Shown: positions 1 through 10,797, counted from the first letter of the stretch. The stretch is DNA of 64,000 bases from Chrysopilus asiliformis (GCA_964034945.1 OZ035960.1:24911487-24975486); one strand, 5' to 3'. Notes: generated by a model not told the origin, from the letters alone. Translations and numbers: made by a program.

Positions 1-215
1 TATGTAGATAAATAACTTTTGTTCTTAGACTTTTTTGATAAAATTCACCGTTTTTGAGATATTCAGAAAAAAAGTTTTCGTTCGTATGGGGGGTACCCCC
101 CCTAATGGTCCATTTTTGCCCATTAACGAACTTAGCCTCGCATTTTACAAAAGACGAATCTGCGCAAAATTTCAAGTCTCTAGCTCAATCCGTGCGCCCG
201 CAATCCGCGCCACAG

Positions 216-281
<66 letters not shown>

Positions 282-427
282 GGACGGACGGACATGCAGA
301 AATTAATTATTTTTATCATTCTAAACACACTGGTGTAATTCATTTTTATGTGTGATGACGGGATCTTGGCGTTACAAACGGTAAGGCAAAGTTAATATAC
401 CCTTTGGTTTCACCACACGGGTATAAA
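1..427 (+). repeat. Family A dispersed repeat, copy 1 (runs off the left edge)
   Basis: The same sequence recurs inverted at 27,257-27,745. Shared landmarks in order are CACCGTTTTTGAGATATTCA, a GGGGGGTACCCCCC palindrome near position 91, TAATGGTCCATTTTTGCCCA, AAATTTCAAGTCTCTAGCTC, a CAGA microsatellite, and a tail ending ACGGGTATAAAA. Shorter diverged pieces occur elsewhere in the window. It carries no recognisable protein; the two overlapping Thr-Asp-Arg-Gln ORFs are translations of the microsatellite. The class is unknown: perhaps a non-autonomous transposon or the end of a larger one. Confidence 0.75.
212..293 (+). repeat. CAGA/CGGA tetranucleotide microsatellite inside family A
   Basis: A nearly pure run of CAGA units with CGGA variants at the edges. 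It sits at the same internal site as the array in the inverted copy at 27,390-27,487, so it belongs to the element rather than to the host locus. Confidence 0.9.
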
Positions 428-457
428 AATCCTTACATTATTTTACCGCGTATTTAG

Positions 458-838
458 TGCCGGATTCGTACTTTTGGCGAATGCAGGCGATTTACAGGCA
501 CGGTTCCAAGCTTAGACGCTTTTTGTAAATTGAATTACGATTTTTTTATCTGGCTTAAAATTCCATTTACACTATTGTACAGATTTTATATTTGTATATT
601 TTATAGAATTTTTTAAAATAACATAAAAATTTAACAGAAAATAAATTCCAATTATATAATAGTAGATTCACAATCTAAAAGATACTAAACAAAATTTTTT
701 AACTCTAAGCATATTTTTGAACGCATTTTATTTTGAAACCGGAATTTTGAGTCGAAAAAATGAAAAACCAGTAATTTAATTTACAAAACAAAGTATCCAA
801 TGTGGCAATGATTCGCCTGCATTCGCCAAGATCCGGCA
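458..838. mobile_element. Short TIR element (MITE), about 381 bp
   Basis: The left end reads TGCCGGAT, 7 extra bases, then TTGGCGAATGCAGGCGA. The right end read on the minus strand gives TGCCGGATCTTGGCGAATGC followed by AGGCGA. This is a pair of imperfect terminal inverted repeats of about 25 bp. The interior is AT-rich and non-coding. It lies downstream of the last exon seen for the chitin-binding gene, or in its next intron. Confidence 0.6.
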
Positions 839-1017
839 TAGTGGCAGATTGTGCCATAAACCAAAACTATACAAGGGTTGCTCTTGAGTTAAGTGCAAAA
901 TCATTTTTTCTAAATTGAAAGATGTCCTTAAATATTAAAATCTTTTTTTTTCGAAATCGTTTGTTGATTTTCATATATTTTTATTGTAATAAAACTATGT
1001 TTTTTGATAACTATTAC

Positions 1018-1450
1018 CTGTGCAATTAATGCATCTTCATAATCAGTATTATAAACTAACGAAGGCTGTTCATATTCATGTTGTTGCTGAGCCTTCGTTA
1101 CATAAGTCTCTCGAACCGGCACTGGTGGAGATGGCGTTGTAATAACTTCAGGACGATAAGTTGACTGTATTGGTTGTGGCGATGATTTTCCTCTTTGATT
1201 ATTATTATTGTTACTATTAGCGTTGCTACTATATTGCGATTGTTGCTGTTGTTGTTGCTGCTGTTGCTGTTGCTGATATTCAACATCTCGATATAATTCT
1301 ACATCATCATCATAGACTGAATAATATGAATCATATGGTGGTGGATCGTACGATTGATTCGACGAATTGTAGTAATTTCTATTATTCTGTTCGGTTTTTG
1401 GTCGTTGCTGAATGAAAATATTTTGTGGTGCTTGTGAGCTAGTTTCAACC
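1018..1450 (-). CDS. Chitin-binding gene, last exon seen
   Basis: The acceptor TTTCTAAACAG is followed by 433 nt, phase 2 in and phase 0 out at GCACAG|GTAATA. It encodes a Tyr/Asp-rich part (PPPYDSYYSVYDDDVELY), twelve Gln in a row, Asn runs and a Pro-rich end. Reading through the donor would add 30 residues and stop at 928-930. That is possible as an alternative end, but no AATAAA follows closely, so further exons to the left of the window are more likely. Confidence 0.8.
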
Positions 1451-4400
1451 CTGTTTAGAAATGTGAAAAACAAATTTTTAGAAAATATTTCAAGATTTAC
1501 AATTTTTTACACAAAAAATTAGATACATCACATAAATTGTAATTGATTTTTTTTTTGTTTCTAGTTTTTGAAATTGTTGAAAATCGAAAATCTTTAAAAT
1601 TTCAAATATGCAGTTGTTTCAGAAAAGTCCTTCTGTTTATAGGATCGTCCTATTCCAGGACCGAACATGCATGAAATATCATGGCTCTAGTCCTTTTAGT
1701 TTTTCAGAAATTTTGTACACGGACTAACAAACGGACGGACTTACCGCGATTAGAAGCAACAATAAGTTTAAGATCTTAAGTTCAGATCTTTCATATGATA
1801 GTCGAGGCGCAAACCTGTGAGGTTTTTTTTACTATTTATAATATCGATAAACGAATTGCTAAGATTTAAAGTAAAAAATTTAGAAGAAATACTAAAAATC
1901 TCAAACGAATATTTGGAAAATTAGACTAACAAGTAAACCACGCGAGGTGTAACTCTTCGATTCTGATGAAACTTACGTATGTGAAAGAATGTTGAAAAAT
2001 AAAAGATACGTATTTGTAATCGGCAAGCATCTATGTTTAGAGTACTTTTTCGCCTCCCTAAAAGTATGCAAATTTTCGTTTATCGGCAGTTTTTGATCGT
2101 AAAAGCTGTCCGATTTCAATAAAATAAAATCTAAAATTCTTGTATTCGACGGAAAGAGATTTTATTTCATTGAGATCGGACAATTCAATCCATCGAAAAA
2201 TGCGAAAAAAATGAAAATTTGTATACTTGGTAGGGAGGAAAAAAAGGACTCTAAACATGGATGGTTGCCCATAAAAAAGTAACATTCTTTCACATATGTA
2301 AGTTTCAATTTCGGAGAGTCATTAAAAAAAAATTTCAGTAAATTATGTGATTAAAATTTCCAAGCGGGATTACACATAATGAATTTGCTCATGGTGGCAT
2401 TTCGCATAAAAGTTGTTAAAACTTGTAGTTAGCACATTCTTCGGAACCTCAAATATTCACTAAAACCTTCACCAAAATCTCATAATACCTACTTCTCACT
2501 AAAAACTTAGAAACACATTATCTTCAATAACAAATTATGTGAATATCCTGATTGGTATGAGAAACACATGAAAATTTAGTGCGTTTTATCAAGTGGTAGT
2601 AGTCCAGTTAGTTTAGTTCAACAAGTTCATATGTACATACAGGTCAAATTATTGTTTGGTTTGTGGTTGTTTGGTGGATTTCAGAAATGGGATCAATATC
2701 TGTACAGTGGGAGCGTGGTCAAAACTGCTCTGTTTATTTTTTTCGTTACCTGTTCTGATGCTTCTCATCTAATTCGAATTGCTGCTGCAATGGAATTTTA
2801 CGACTATTCATTTTATTCGATGATTTATTTGTTTTCCATTTTTGATTGCCACGCTGCCGCGGTCGAATTGTGTAAATTTTACGTGTGGTCGTAGATACTG
2901 GACTAGCAGTCGTTGTGGCTAGTGGTGTCCTAGATGCCTGTTGCGGCCGGAATCCGTGGCGGAATGTTGTAATTGAGGGTTGCGGGGGATCCGGTGTTAC
3001 CGTCGTAAATGAAATACCATCAATATTAACTGAGGTAAACGGTCTACTTGTGGAGTTGTGATTGGCACCTGGTAGGTGTTTATGTTTCTGAATTGTTTGG
3101 AAGATGTCCATGGGAAAAGTGATAATCGATGGGATCTTATTGTTGTTCGAGTTTGGATCGCTGTAATGTGACGAAAAAACTGGCCGTCGGGTGGTGATTT
3201 CAACAAATGACGAATGATGATTCCGGTATTTGGACGTCGACGTTGCTGCTGTTGTGGTCGGCGTAGTAGTCGAGGTGACTGTTGGGGGTGATAGAGGTCG
3301 TGGTGCCATTGTTTCTGTCTTGGGCATGTAAGGGGGTTTCTCAGAAGGTGGTTGGATGTCATAATCGTCATCATCTTCGTAATAGTATTCATCGTTATCA
3401 CTACTGTTGTTTTCTTCGTTATGATCTTCATCATCAGCATTGCCTGTGTGAAATGTTCCTGGTCGCTTCTGCTGATTTTGTAGTTGTTGTTGCTGTTGAT
3501 GGTGATGATCGTGATGATGATGATACAAGTGCTGTTGTTGATTGTGATTTTGATTATGTGCGGGATGCTTCTGTTTATTGGTGTCAATTGGGTTCACCTT
3601 CTGCGGTATACTTTTGATAAAGCTTTCGTAACCCTTTGGCGGCTTAGTCGTACTGATCGTCGTCGTAGATGGTTTTGTGCTTTGTACGCCTGTCGATGAT
3701 GTAAGAGTGGTTGGCTTCTTATGATTTTCGTGGCTTCTATCGTTTTCCACATCATCATCATCGTAATAGTAATCGCTAGAAGTGGGTTTCTGGGCTGAAC
3801 GCAGCGTAGTCGCGAAAAATGACGGCTTCCGCTTAGTTGTTGTCTCTTCGACTTGCGACTGATTTCTACTTGGCGTCTCCGACTGCTTGAAATAAGTCAG
3901 CATTTCCACGATGCTGGGCTCCATTTGTGCAATGTGTGATTGACGAACTCCAGCCACGAATTTATCAAAATCGAAACTCATCCCGACTACAGGCTGTTGG
4001 ATGACGGCAGGACCTTTCGATTCTGGATACTTACTTCTCGAGGCAAGTGTCGTGACTTGAACGGTCGTTGGTGTCCTCGGGGTCGATGATGTTATATAGA
4101 ATCCTGTGACCTTTTTCGGTTGAATAGTAGTGTCGATGGAGTCGGAAATTTCGAACCTGTACAATGGCGGTTTATTGGTGGTCGTCGTTCCCTGACTACT
4201 CGCATAAGAATTCTGCACCGTATTTTGAGGTCTTTTCCTAGTCGTGAACGGCGTTGGACGAGGTGTTGTCGTAGTAGTTGCATAGTAGCTTTTCATTTTC
4301 TGATTTTGAAGCAAATTGTAAGCAAAATAGTTGCTCTGAGTAGTGGTCGGAAGAGTACCATCTTGGATATTAAACTGGGACACGATTTTGTTATTCGGAC

Positions 4401-7400
4401 TCGTGAAACCTGTTACCTGATTGTTGTTATTTTTATTATTGTTGTTATTATAAAATCCTCCAACCGTACTAAATGCAATATAATGATTTTTTTGAGTAGA
4501 ACTTCCAGGTGCCGTGGTTTCCCTCAGAACTGTTGGACTCTCGACAAGCGCATTTCCCGAGTTCTGGGTGTTCGCATTGCCAATATGAAAGTAAGAAAAA
4601 TTATCGGGCATTTGTTCCTGGCTGGGACGGAAATTCTGTGTCCTTTGAGAGTTACCCAGCGAATCAAGAACCACAGGAATTACTCCGGACTGGGTTTGTG
4701 GCCCTATTGGCGGCGATCTGGGAGAGTTTTGGTAGAAACTGTTAAAACCCCGAAGGACATCTTGCTGATTGTACGATATCGGCGAGAATTGCTTCGTGTA
4801 GTCTGGGTCGAAGTAGTTGTTGTTCACTTCCGGTGTTTGCTGATGATTGATTCCAGGAATTTGCTTGCTACCACCACCACTACTAAATAACGTGTTCGCT
4901 GCATTGTAAAACTGATTGGAGGTTAGACCAGGAGGCGATAAAAAAGGATTATAAGGAGCAAATGAGTAGCTCGGTTGAAATGATTTCGCAGTAACGACGG
5001 GTGCTGGGCGGAAGCTGTTACTTTTTGCTCCACTGGTCACATATTGCCAAGGTGATCTGACGGTCAGAGGTCGTAATTGGCGTGGTGACCGTAAATATTC
5101 TGAATTTGATTCACTTAAACTCTCATCGGAGGGCGTTTCACTTAACGTCGTATTTATTAATTCTTCTTTGGCTTCGATATTCAAATCAAGATCCGTGTCA
5201 TTTTCTACATTGTTATTTGTAATATTTTTACTACTATTAATATTTATAATGGTAGCATTTGGTTTGGTAACGATTTTGAAATCCAAATTGACGACAGTTG
5301 TTTCACGTCTCTTTCTGTCAAGATATCGTTTCGTTTTAGAGTCGTCGTCAATGTTTTGTAAATGAGTTTCGTCACTAAACGAGTTTAGAATAAATTTTCG
5401 CTAAAGTCATTCAAAAAATTTACTTATTAGTAAATATCGTCAACAAGTTCTTATCATGATAACCAACACTCGTAACACTCACAGTTGTTTGTACTAACAT
5501 AATTTATAGTGAATTTGAATCACAGACTGGAGTCCAAGAGTGCCTACTTATTTATTCAATACAATTTAGTTAGAAATAATTTGTCAAAATTTTCTATCCG
5601 ATAAAAAATCTAAATCTAGCAGTTTTCTAGCAAAAAGAGCAAGCTAATCCATCAAATTTTTCAATTACAAATAATACACATCCAGGGAATTTTTAATTCA
5701 ACAAATCTCTTGTTTGAGTCAAACGATTTTATTTGGTTTTTTAAGCGCACACCGCATTGATAAGCATGTAAAATATCGTCAAAATGAAAATTTGAGTTTT
5801 TGAAGCGCTTAAAACCTATAAGAGAACCCGCATCAAAGTATATTTCTACTTACTTAGTTACTACTTACTTACTTCTATTTAAATCTACCTCAACACACGC
5901 TGAAATACTATAGTTTTGACGAATTTAAAAAAACTCATATTGGCATTTCGGTCTCATTCTATATGATTTTTTTTTCTCACAATTATTTATAGTATTCAAA
6001 TAAATAATTGTGAGATTTTTTTCTTTCAAGTTTTAAGGACTTTTAATTGGATTAACATTTTAATTTAGTTTAAACAAAATCTATCTAAATAAATAAATGA
6101 ATAGTTATTTCATAAAAAATCCGCTGCAGGGAAAATCTTTTAAAAATAATTTGATTTAACATAAATTATTAAACAGAAATGCGCCGCGCTAATAAAAATT
6201 AGATTTTTTGGTTCTTTTTTGTCAAAAACCGTTCGAAAAGCGAGATTCTAAAAGCTAGATTCTAATATTTTCCAAATGTTTCTAATTATCTCAATTTTCA
6301 TAAGATTTCTTTTTCGAAAAATTTTCTAAAATCAGATTACAGTAAAAACTGTTTTTTTTTCAAGGAAATTTTATAGTAGGCACTACAAGAATGTGTTTTT
6401 AATATCCTGGATAATTTCTAATATGATTGTTTGTCAACGAAGCTATTTCAAGACAGTATAAGGAATTCTAGTTAAATTTAACGCAAATAGAAACTTTACC
6501 TTTGATGTCTACCTTTCATTCTGGAATAAGTGTTTCCATGAAAAACGCTTTAGTTATAAATCAATCTTATTAACATGTAAGTATCTTTATGTATCATACA
6601 ATGCCGACATGATTTATTTAGAACTTGTTGCAACGATATTTACGAAATGGCTGAATTTGCATTTGAAATCTGATGGCATTTACCTGAATTGATTATTCTG
6701 TGATCCGTACGCATATGAACCCACCTTTCCATGATTTGGAAGGGCATTCACGTTCGCGGTATGAATTATTCCGTCGCGATCTCTTTGCACTTGACCGACT
6801 GTACTTGGCTGACCTCGGTAGACACGTTGCTGGCGATCACTTTCCTCCTCCTCGGCGGGTGGCAGAGTATCATGAGCCTCCGCATAGAGCTGTGAAATCA
6901 TAAAAACCGTGCATTACTCGTAAAATCATAAAAATGGGAAAAATTTATTAAATGCTATTTGGAGTGTGTGGAAAGGTGCTCAAAAGTGCATGAAATATCT
7001 TCAGTGCGGCGACAGTTGGTGATTAGCACGTAACATACCTTGGCGATATCTTCCTGGGAATCTAGTAATGGTTTCGGTTGACCCCTGGATGTGATAACTG
7101 GATTCGGTGGAATACGCAACTCTGGTGGGGGTGGGATCGTCTGGATCTGGGCCTGGATTACCTGCTGTTGTTGTTGCTGTTGTTGGTGATGATGGTGGTG
7201 GTGATGCTGGGTCGATTGTTGTGGCTGAATCGTCGATGGCGCCACTGTTGAACTTGGCAGTGATGAAAATCGCACGCGATTTGGCACTTGAACTTGGGAG
7301 ATCTGTTTCACTTGAGGTACCCTCGGTGAAAAGTCCCTGGACGAAGACGACGAGGAAGACGATGTAGACGATGAACTGCTCACCTCTGCCACTTCGCATC

Positions 7401-7649
7401 CGACATTTCTTGGCCAGTCGCAGGTCTGTAGCTCGTGGCTGTACATAAGACCTCCTGTGCAGCTCTCCAGCAAGGCTCCACCGAAAACGCACACATAGTA
7501 CTGAGTGCAATCTGAAGGATGTGGATAGTAACCAAACTCTTCGGGACAATCAAAATCAACTCCTGATGATGATGAAGACTTTGTGTTAATTCCGAACGAT
7601 CGCGAACTTGTTATTCGCGATGAACGTTTCGTTTGTGCGTTTGTGAAAT
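1018..7649 (-). CDS. Secreted chitin-binding (CBM14/peritrophin-A) protein with long low-complexity tail; partial, 4 exons
   Basis: This is the only confident host gene. Exons 7649-7039, 6889-6684, 5374-2750 and 1450-1018 join in phase: AAG|GTATGT to TTTCACAG (phase 0), TTCAG|GTAAAT to TTTAG (phase 2), AACAG|GTAACG to AAACAG (phase 2), then GCACAG|GTAATA open at the left. Introns are 149, 1309 and 1299 bp. About 1,290 codons are visible. One six-cysteine CBM14 domain lies near the N terminus; the rest is Ser/Thr/Pro/Asn/Gln-rich with poly-His and poly-Gln runs. The first visible exon starts in phase 1 with no Met, so a signal-peptide exon should lie further right, outside or unrecognised. By family, such proteins bind chitin in cuticle, trachea or peritrophic matrix; one domain fits the CPAP1 group. 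The symbol is left open because the orthologue cannot be fixed by eye. Confidence 0.9.
1451..2749 (-). other. Intron of the chitin-binding gene
   Basis: A 1,299-bp phase-2 intron bounded by GTAACG and AAACAG. It contains the long foldback element at 1953-2318 and a stretch at about 1615-1800 with an ACGGACGGAC tract resembling the tails of the window's dispersed repeats. No coding sequence was seen. Confidence 0.8.
1953..2318. mobile_element. Foldback (long inverted repeat) element in intron
   Basis: Reading inward, the left arm gives CTTACGTATGTGAAAGAATG and the right arm on the other strand gives CTTACATATGTGAAAGAATG. The match continues with gaps through TATGTTTAGAGT, TTTCGCCTCCCTA versus TTTTCCTCCCTA, and down to TGTCCGAT...AATAAAATAAAATCT around a 25-bp loop near 2135. 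The arms are about 150-180 bp. The transcript could fold into a very long hairpin. Confidence 0.75.
2750..5374 (-). CDS. Chitin-binding gene, 2.6-kb low-complexity exon
   Basis: It spans 2,625 nt, phase 2 in and phase 2 out. The only phase-compatible acceptor I found is CTCGTTTAG|T at 5375-5376, about 12 nt after a CTAAAC branch-like site. An upstream TTTAG at 5401-5402 would hit a stop. The first 30 residues contain an RKRR run (codons 5316-5305), a possible furin-type cleavage site. The rest is Asn/Gln/Ser/Thr/Pro-rich with many TTT and TTTTP runs (mucin-like, likely O-glycosylated), an acidic YYYEDDDD patch and a His/Gln patch near 3480-3530. Two islands are less repetitive: about 3898-3990 (contains SFDFDKFVAGVRQSHIAQ) and about 3000-3130 (contains MDIFQTIQKHKHLPG and NIDGISFTTVTP). 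ORFs on the opposite strand and in other frames here are shadows. Confidence 0.9.
5375..6683 (-). other. Intron of the chitin-binding gene, with hairpin
   Basis: A 1,309-bp phase-2 intron, GTAAAT to CGTTTAG. The main structure is a perfect inverted repeat at 5975-6015: TCTCACAATTATTTAT and ATAAATAATTGTGAGA around an 8-9 base loop. No coding sequence was seen. Confidence 0.75.
6684..6889 (-). CDS. Chitin-binding gene, short middle exon
   Basis: It starts LYAEAHDTLPPAEEEE right after TTTCACAG and ends ...GSQNNQF at CAG|GTAAAT. It has 206 nt (68 codons plus 2 nt). It is acidic then Arg/Gln-rich, with a charged YRGQPSTVGQVQRDRDG segment of ordinary complexity. Unlike the neighbouring exons it has no homopolymer runs, so it may be a conserved module. 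Confidence 0.85.
7039..7649 (-). CDS. Chitin-binding gene, exon with CBM14 domain
   Basis: The acceptor is a T-run followed by TAG at 7650-7651; the donor is AAG|GTATGT at 7038. About 203 codons start with a basic/Ser-rich stretch, followed by the domain (7396-7548), a run of 13 Ser/Thr residues, a Pro/Gln-rich part, then seven His and eight Gln in a row (about 7160-7207). It ends ...SQEDIAK. The first codon is split, with one base coming from an unseen upstream exon. An ORF caller would start at GTG 7494 inside the domain, which is wrong: the frame stays open to the acceptor. Confidence 0.9.
7396..7548 (-). other. CBM14 (chitin-binding type 2) domain
   Basis: Six cysteines have spacing C-x12-C-x5-C-x9-C-x12-C-x7-C, which fits the type 2 pattern of three disulfides. 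The domain begins CPEEFGYYPHPSDC and ends DWPRNVGC. The aromatic residues between Cys2 and Cys3 (QYYV) and the DWP after Cys5 are family hallmarks. All six cysteines are intact, so chitin binding is likely retained. Confidence 0.95.
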
Positions 7650-10510
7650 CTAAAAAAAAATAGCAATAAATTAGTAAAAGTTTAAGAATTTCAATTAAAA
7701 AAAATTTAATTTGATTAGGATTCTCAGTAAAAATTTCATCAAAGACTTCATAAAATATTTTTAAACACCATTTGTGATTATTCTAGCGTTTGACATAATT
7801 AATGGCGATAATCAATCTATCATTTACAAACTCATTTGCTTAGATTCAGTTCAATAAATTATGGCAATCATGTCACAATATTGGTCGCGGAAATCAGTCA
7901 TCATTCTTAACTTTGCCGAGTTGAAAAGATCATGTCCGTAAAAGCATCGAAGACAAATTGAATTAGAGTTCGTTGCACCTTTTCTTTGCTGTCTTTTGAC
8001 TTCACAAAGGTAGACCGAGTCAACCACTATTAGGAATTTTTCAATAAAAATCGAATAATCGCAGTCTGATATATGAAACGAATATTGCTTCATATCTCGT
8101 CTCTTTTAGCATATCATTCAAAAATCCATTAATCTTTATGCCTGGTCAATTTCTTCATCATTCGCAGCAGGCAGTTTCTCTCGCTCTGTCTTTTTCTGCA
8201 AATACTGTGGAAAAACGCAGGAAACGCTACTGCGAAATATAGGATAGGCTCACCTACCGGTGTTAATTCTGCATAAGGTGAACTTCTTCTAATCGAATCA
8301 ATTCCAGACTCTCTAATTGGTAAAACATTTTGCTATTAGCATCGAGGCTATCTACTATATCTGTCTATACAAAAATTTATTAATAAATAATTTATCTACT
8401 ATCTATCGATCTTGTCTTTCCATCAAACTTGAGATGCTGCAGTACGAAAATTAGCATCTTACAAACTCATCTCGGCTTTCAATTTTTTTCATTGACGCCT
8501 CCGCCATGGAGTCTTGTCGCTCATCCGGATCATAAAATATCAAAGAGCCATTTGCTGTCTTCAATTTCATAATAATTTCGCATAATTGTCATCACACAGG
8601 CAGTTAGCAGCAAAACGACTTACTTTCGTGAAAAATAGTGATGTTAAATGCCTTCACAGATGTTTTCTGTGTCGTCTGGCTCATCATAAAACATTAAGAA
8701 ATTGAAATCATAACTTTTTAAAATGCTGCTCGCCATCAAGGTGTAAATTATCTACAGGCATTTACGTCGGAATTAATTAAGTTCAAAAATTTGAAAGAGT
8801 TATGATTTGAAATTGCATCATATTTGCTTAAAAGCGATTATAATTTCGATGATTTTTTAATAGCATTCGATTTAGATGTTTGTAAATTCATATTTAAAGT
8901 GTATTTATCTGGTGTTAATTTGAGGTTTCGCACCTTCGTGTTAAATTACAGTCAATGGCAAATTAAAATATTAAATATTTGTTTGTAGAATAATTGCCGC
9001 TAAAGGTTCACTTGAAATGTGTTTCAATGGCACTAAAACTGTGTAATGTTCTCAAAAAAAAAAAAAAATCATGCGAACCAAGCTGAGATGTAATTTCAAC
9101 GATTAAATAAATTTATAGTCTGCACCTAACATCAATTGATAATCACAAAATAGTGATTTATTAAAAAAGATCATTAAGCGGTCTATGAAACAGAAATAGT
9201 ATCTTTTACTTTAATATTTTTTTTAAACGCTTTAAGATTTCTCAAGATATTTTCTATTATTTGTCAATAATACAGGCAGATACTGGTTTTGGTGCTCTCA
9301 ATATTTTGGTAAGTTAGTGTCGCCGGTTACAAATCTTGTAGTGGTTTGGCTGGGTCAGCTCCAGTTTTTGAGATATGAAGAACGGTCTTCGCCCCTATTT
9401 TACGGGCTCTTAGTTGCTCTCGACTAGCGGTTATTCATATGATATTACTTATCTTTCGACCACAGATCTTCCCCTTCAAAATATCTTACAAGACGAAGGA
9501 GGGGCTAAGAACAATAGGGAAATTTGTTGTCAAAATTAGTCCCTGAGAATTGCTCAGTTTAGTGATTCACGAATTGCAAGCCAACATTAGGCTATTATTG
9601 TAAAAGATTTGGATGGTTTTCTATATGACAGAACTCTAAACAATTTAAAACTCCTTCCTCCAATTTAATCCTCGTCACATCATATTACGAGCTACTCGAC
9701 TCCAATGACCCTGTAAAATGTCTAGAAATAAAAATCTGAAAATAAATCAGATTCTACGATTGTTCTACAGTGTGAATATTTATGTGTGTGTGTGTTTGTG
9801 TGTCGATGCAGTGATGCATCATGAATGAATGCACTCGAGTTGCTCATAAAGTGTTCATCTGCATTGAATTGATTCATTTCTGATGTCTTCGGAAGTTAAG
9901 GTCAAATGTGATCATACCTGTCGATATTATTATGCCCACAGTGATCTATCATTTAGGCTAAGTTATAAACTTCAGGTTCCGTGATGTAATCTACTCAACT
10001 CCCAGTGCGGTTGACTCGTCATTCATCTTTTTCAATTTTGTTTAACATCGAATTGTTTGTTATGCAATTTTCAATTTCATTTCAAAGAAAAAAATCAAAT
10101 CCAATGTTAGCCGATAATGTTTTTCATGATGTTTTTTTTTGATTAATGACCGACTTATGTCTATTACGAAGAATAAAAACATTAAAAAAATGTTATAACG
10201 TCAAATTTATTTAGATTTCAGTTGTTTATTCGAAGAAAATCCGTTTAATTATTTTATTAAATAGTTTTTGTAAAGCTTTATATATTTTATAGATTTAATC
10301 CTTAACAAAATCTACATTAGGTTTAGAATAATTCAAAAAATCCGCTCCAATATTTTTTTATCCAAAATTACATTTCCAAACAAACATTTAAAAAAGTGGG
10401 ACATTAACTATAGGATGTAAGATTAACAGGGCAGCTTGGCTTAGGGAAAATCACTCATTTAGTGCCTCGAAGATATGGGACTCTCTTTGAAAAAGTTCTC
10501 AAAGTTTATA
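7650..10510. other. Non-coding stretch upstream of the CBM14 exon
   Basis: AT-rich with no long ORF. It should contain the missing 5' part of the chitin-binding gene, or the start of a very long intron, but I found no convincing signal-peptide exon with a phase-1 donor. It holds the candidate exon at 8463-8570 and a short TG microsatellite at about 9781-9803. Confidence 0.5.
8463..8570 (-). CDS. Candidate short exon, unknown product
   Basis: A GC-richer island reads ATG at 8570 for 36 codons (contains YDPDERQDSMAEASMKKIES) and then meets a donor-like TTT|GTAAGA at 8462. It is phase 0, so it cannot join directly to the phase-1 CBM14 exon. No strong acceptor or promoter is seen upstream. It could be an exon of an unrecognised gene or chance. 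Confidence 0.25.
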
Positions 10511-10797
10511 TACACTCAGAAAAATGGAGGCTAACTCGACGACCTACATACGGCGTAATTGGCCTCGGCTAGGCGCGCGTTCGCCTGCATGAGGGAAAGT
10601 AAAACTGTGTTGACCTGTGGTCGGAGAAATTCCGAAATTAAGCCACCAGCAGGTGAAGTAGGGCATTGGGAGCTGCACGAGTTGACCTTAGATAGGCATT
10701 TTGAGGATGTAATGTCATGTAATGGAAACCTCTGTAAGCCAGCTAGCGGTCAGAGTTAACCTGACAAAAAGTTGACCTGGACATTTTTCTGAGTGTA
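10511..10797 (+). mobile_element. Family C MITE (CACTCAGAAAAATG ends), copy 1
   Basis: Terminal inverted repeats CACTCAGAAAAATG and CATTTTTCTGAGTG are flanked by TA on both sides, which suggests a TA target duplication (Tc1/mariner-type). The core is clearly GC-richer than its surroundings (TACGGCGTAATTGGCCTCGG, CCACCAGCAGGTGAAGTAGG). It includes an ORF with no known domain. The right third is rearranged relative to the other copies. Confidence 0.8.

Noticed and set aside
212..293. Regularly spaced short repeats as a CRISPR array
   Set aside because: No spacers; it is a simple tetranucleotide microsatellite in a dispersed repeat.
35..355. ORFs with runs of Thr-Asp-Arg-Gln (also on minus at 27,325-27,664)
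   Set aside because: They are translations of the CAGA/CGGA microsatellite and its repeat flanks in several frames, not genes.
928..1017. Read-through of the last exon to the stop at 928
   Set aside because: A good GCACAG|GTAATA donor precedes it and no AATAAA follows closely; kept only as an alternative.
2997..4890. Long ORFs on both strands inside the 2.6-kb exon
   Set aside because: Shadows of the low-complexity coding frame; only the minus frame with matching splice phases is supported.
7001..7549. 182-codon minus ORF overlapping the CBM14 exon
   Set aside because: Out of frame with the six-cysteine domain and the splice sites.
8463..8570. First exon of the chitin-binding gene
   Set aside because: Donor phase 0 does not match the phase-1 acceptor at 7650; no signal peptide in the frame.
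10559..10759. 66-codon ORF in the GC-rich repeat as a protein gene
   Set aside because: It lies wholly inside the family C MITE, recurs with it at 41.3 and 53.7 kb, and is not maintained at the same ends.
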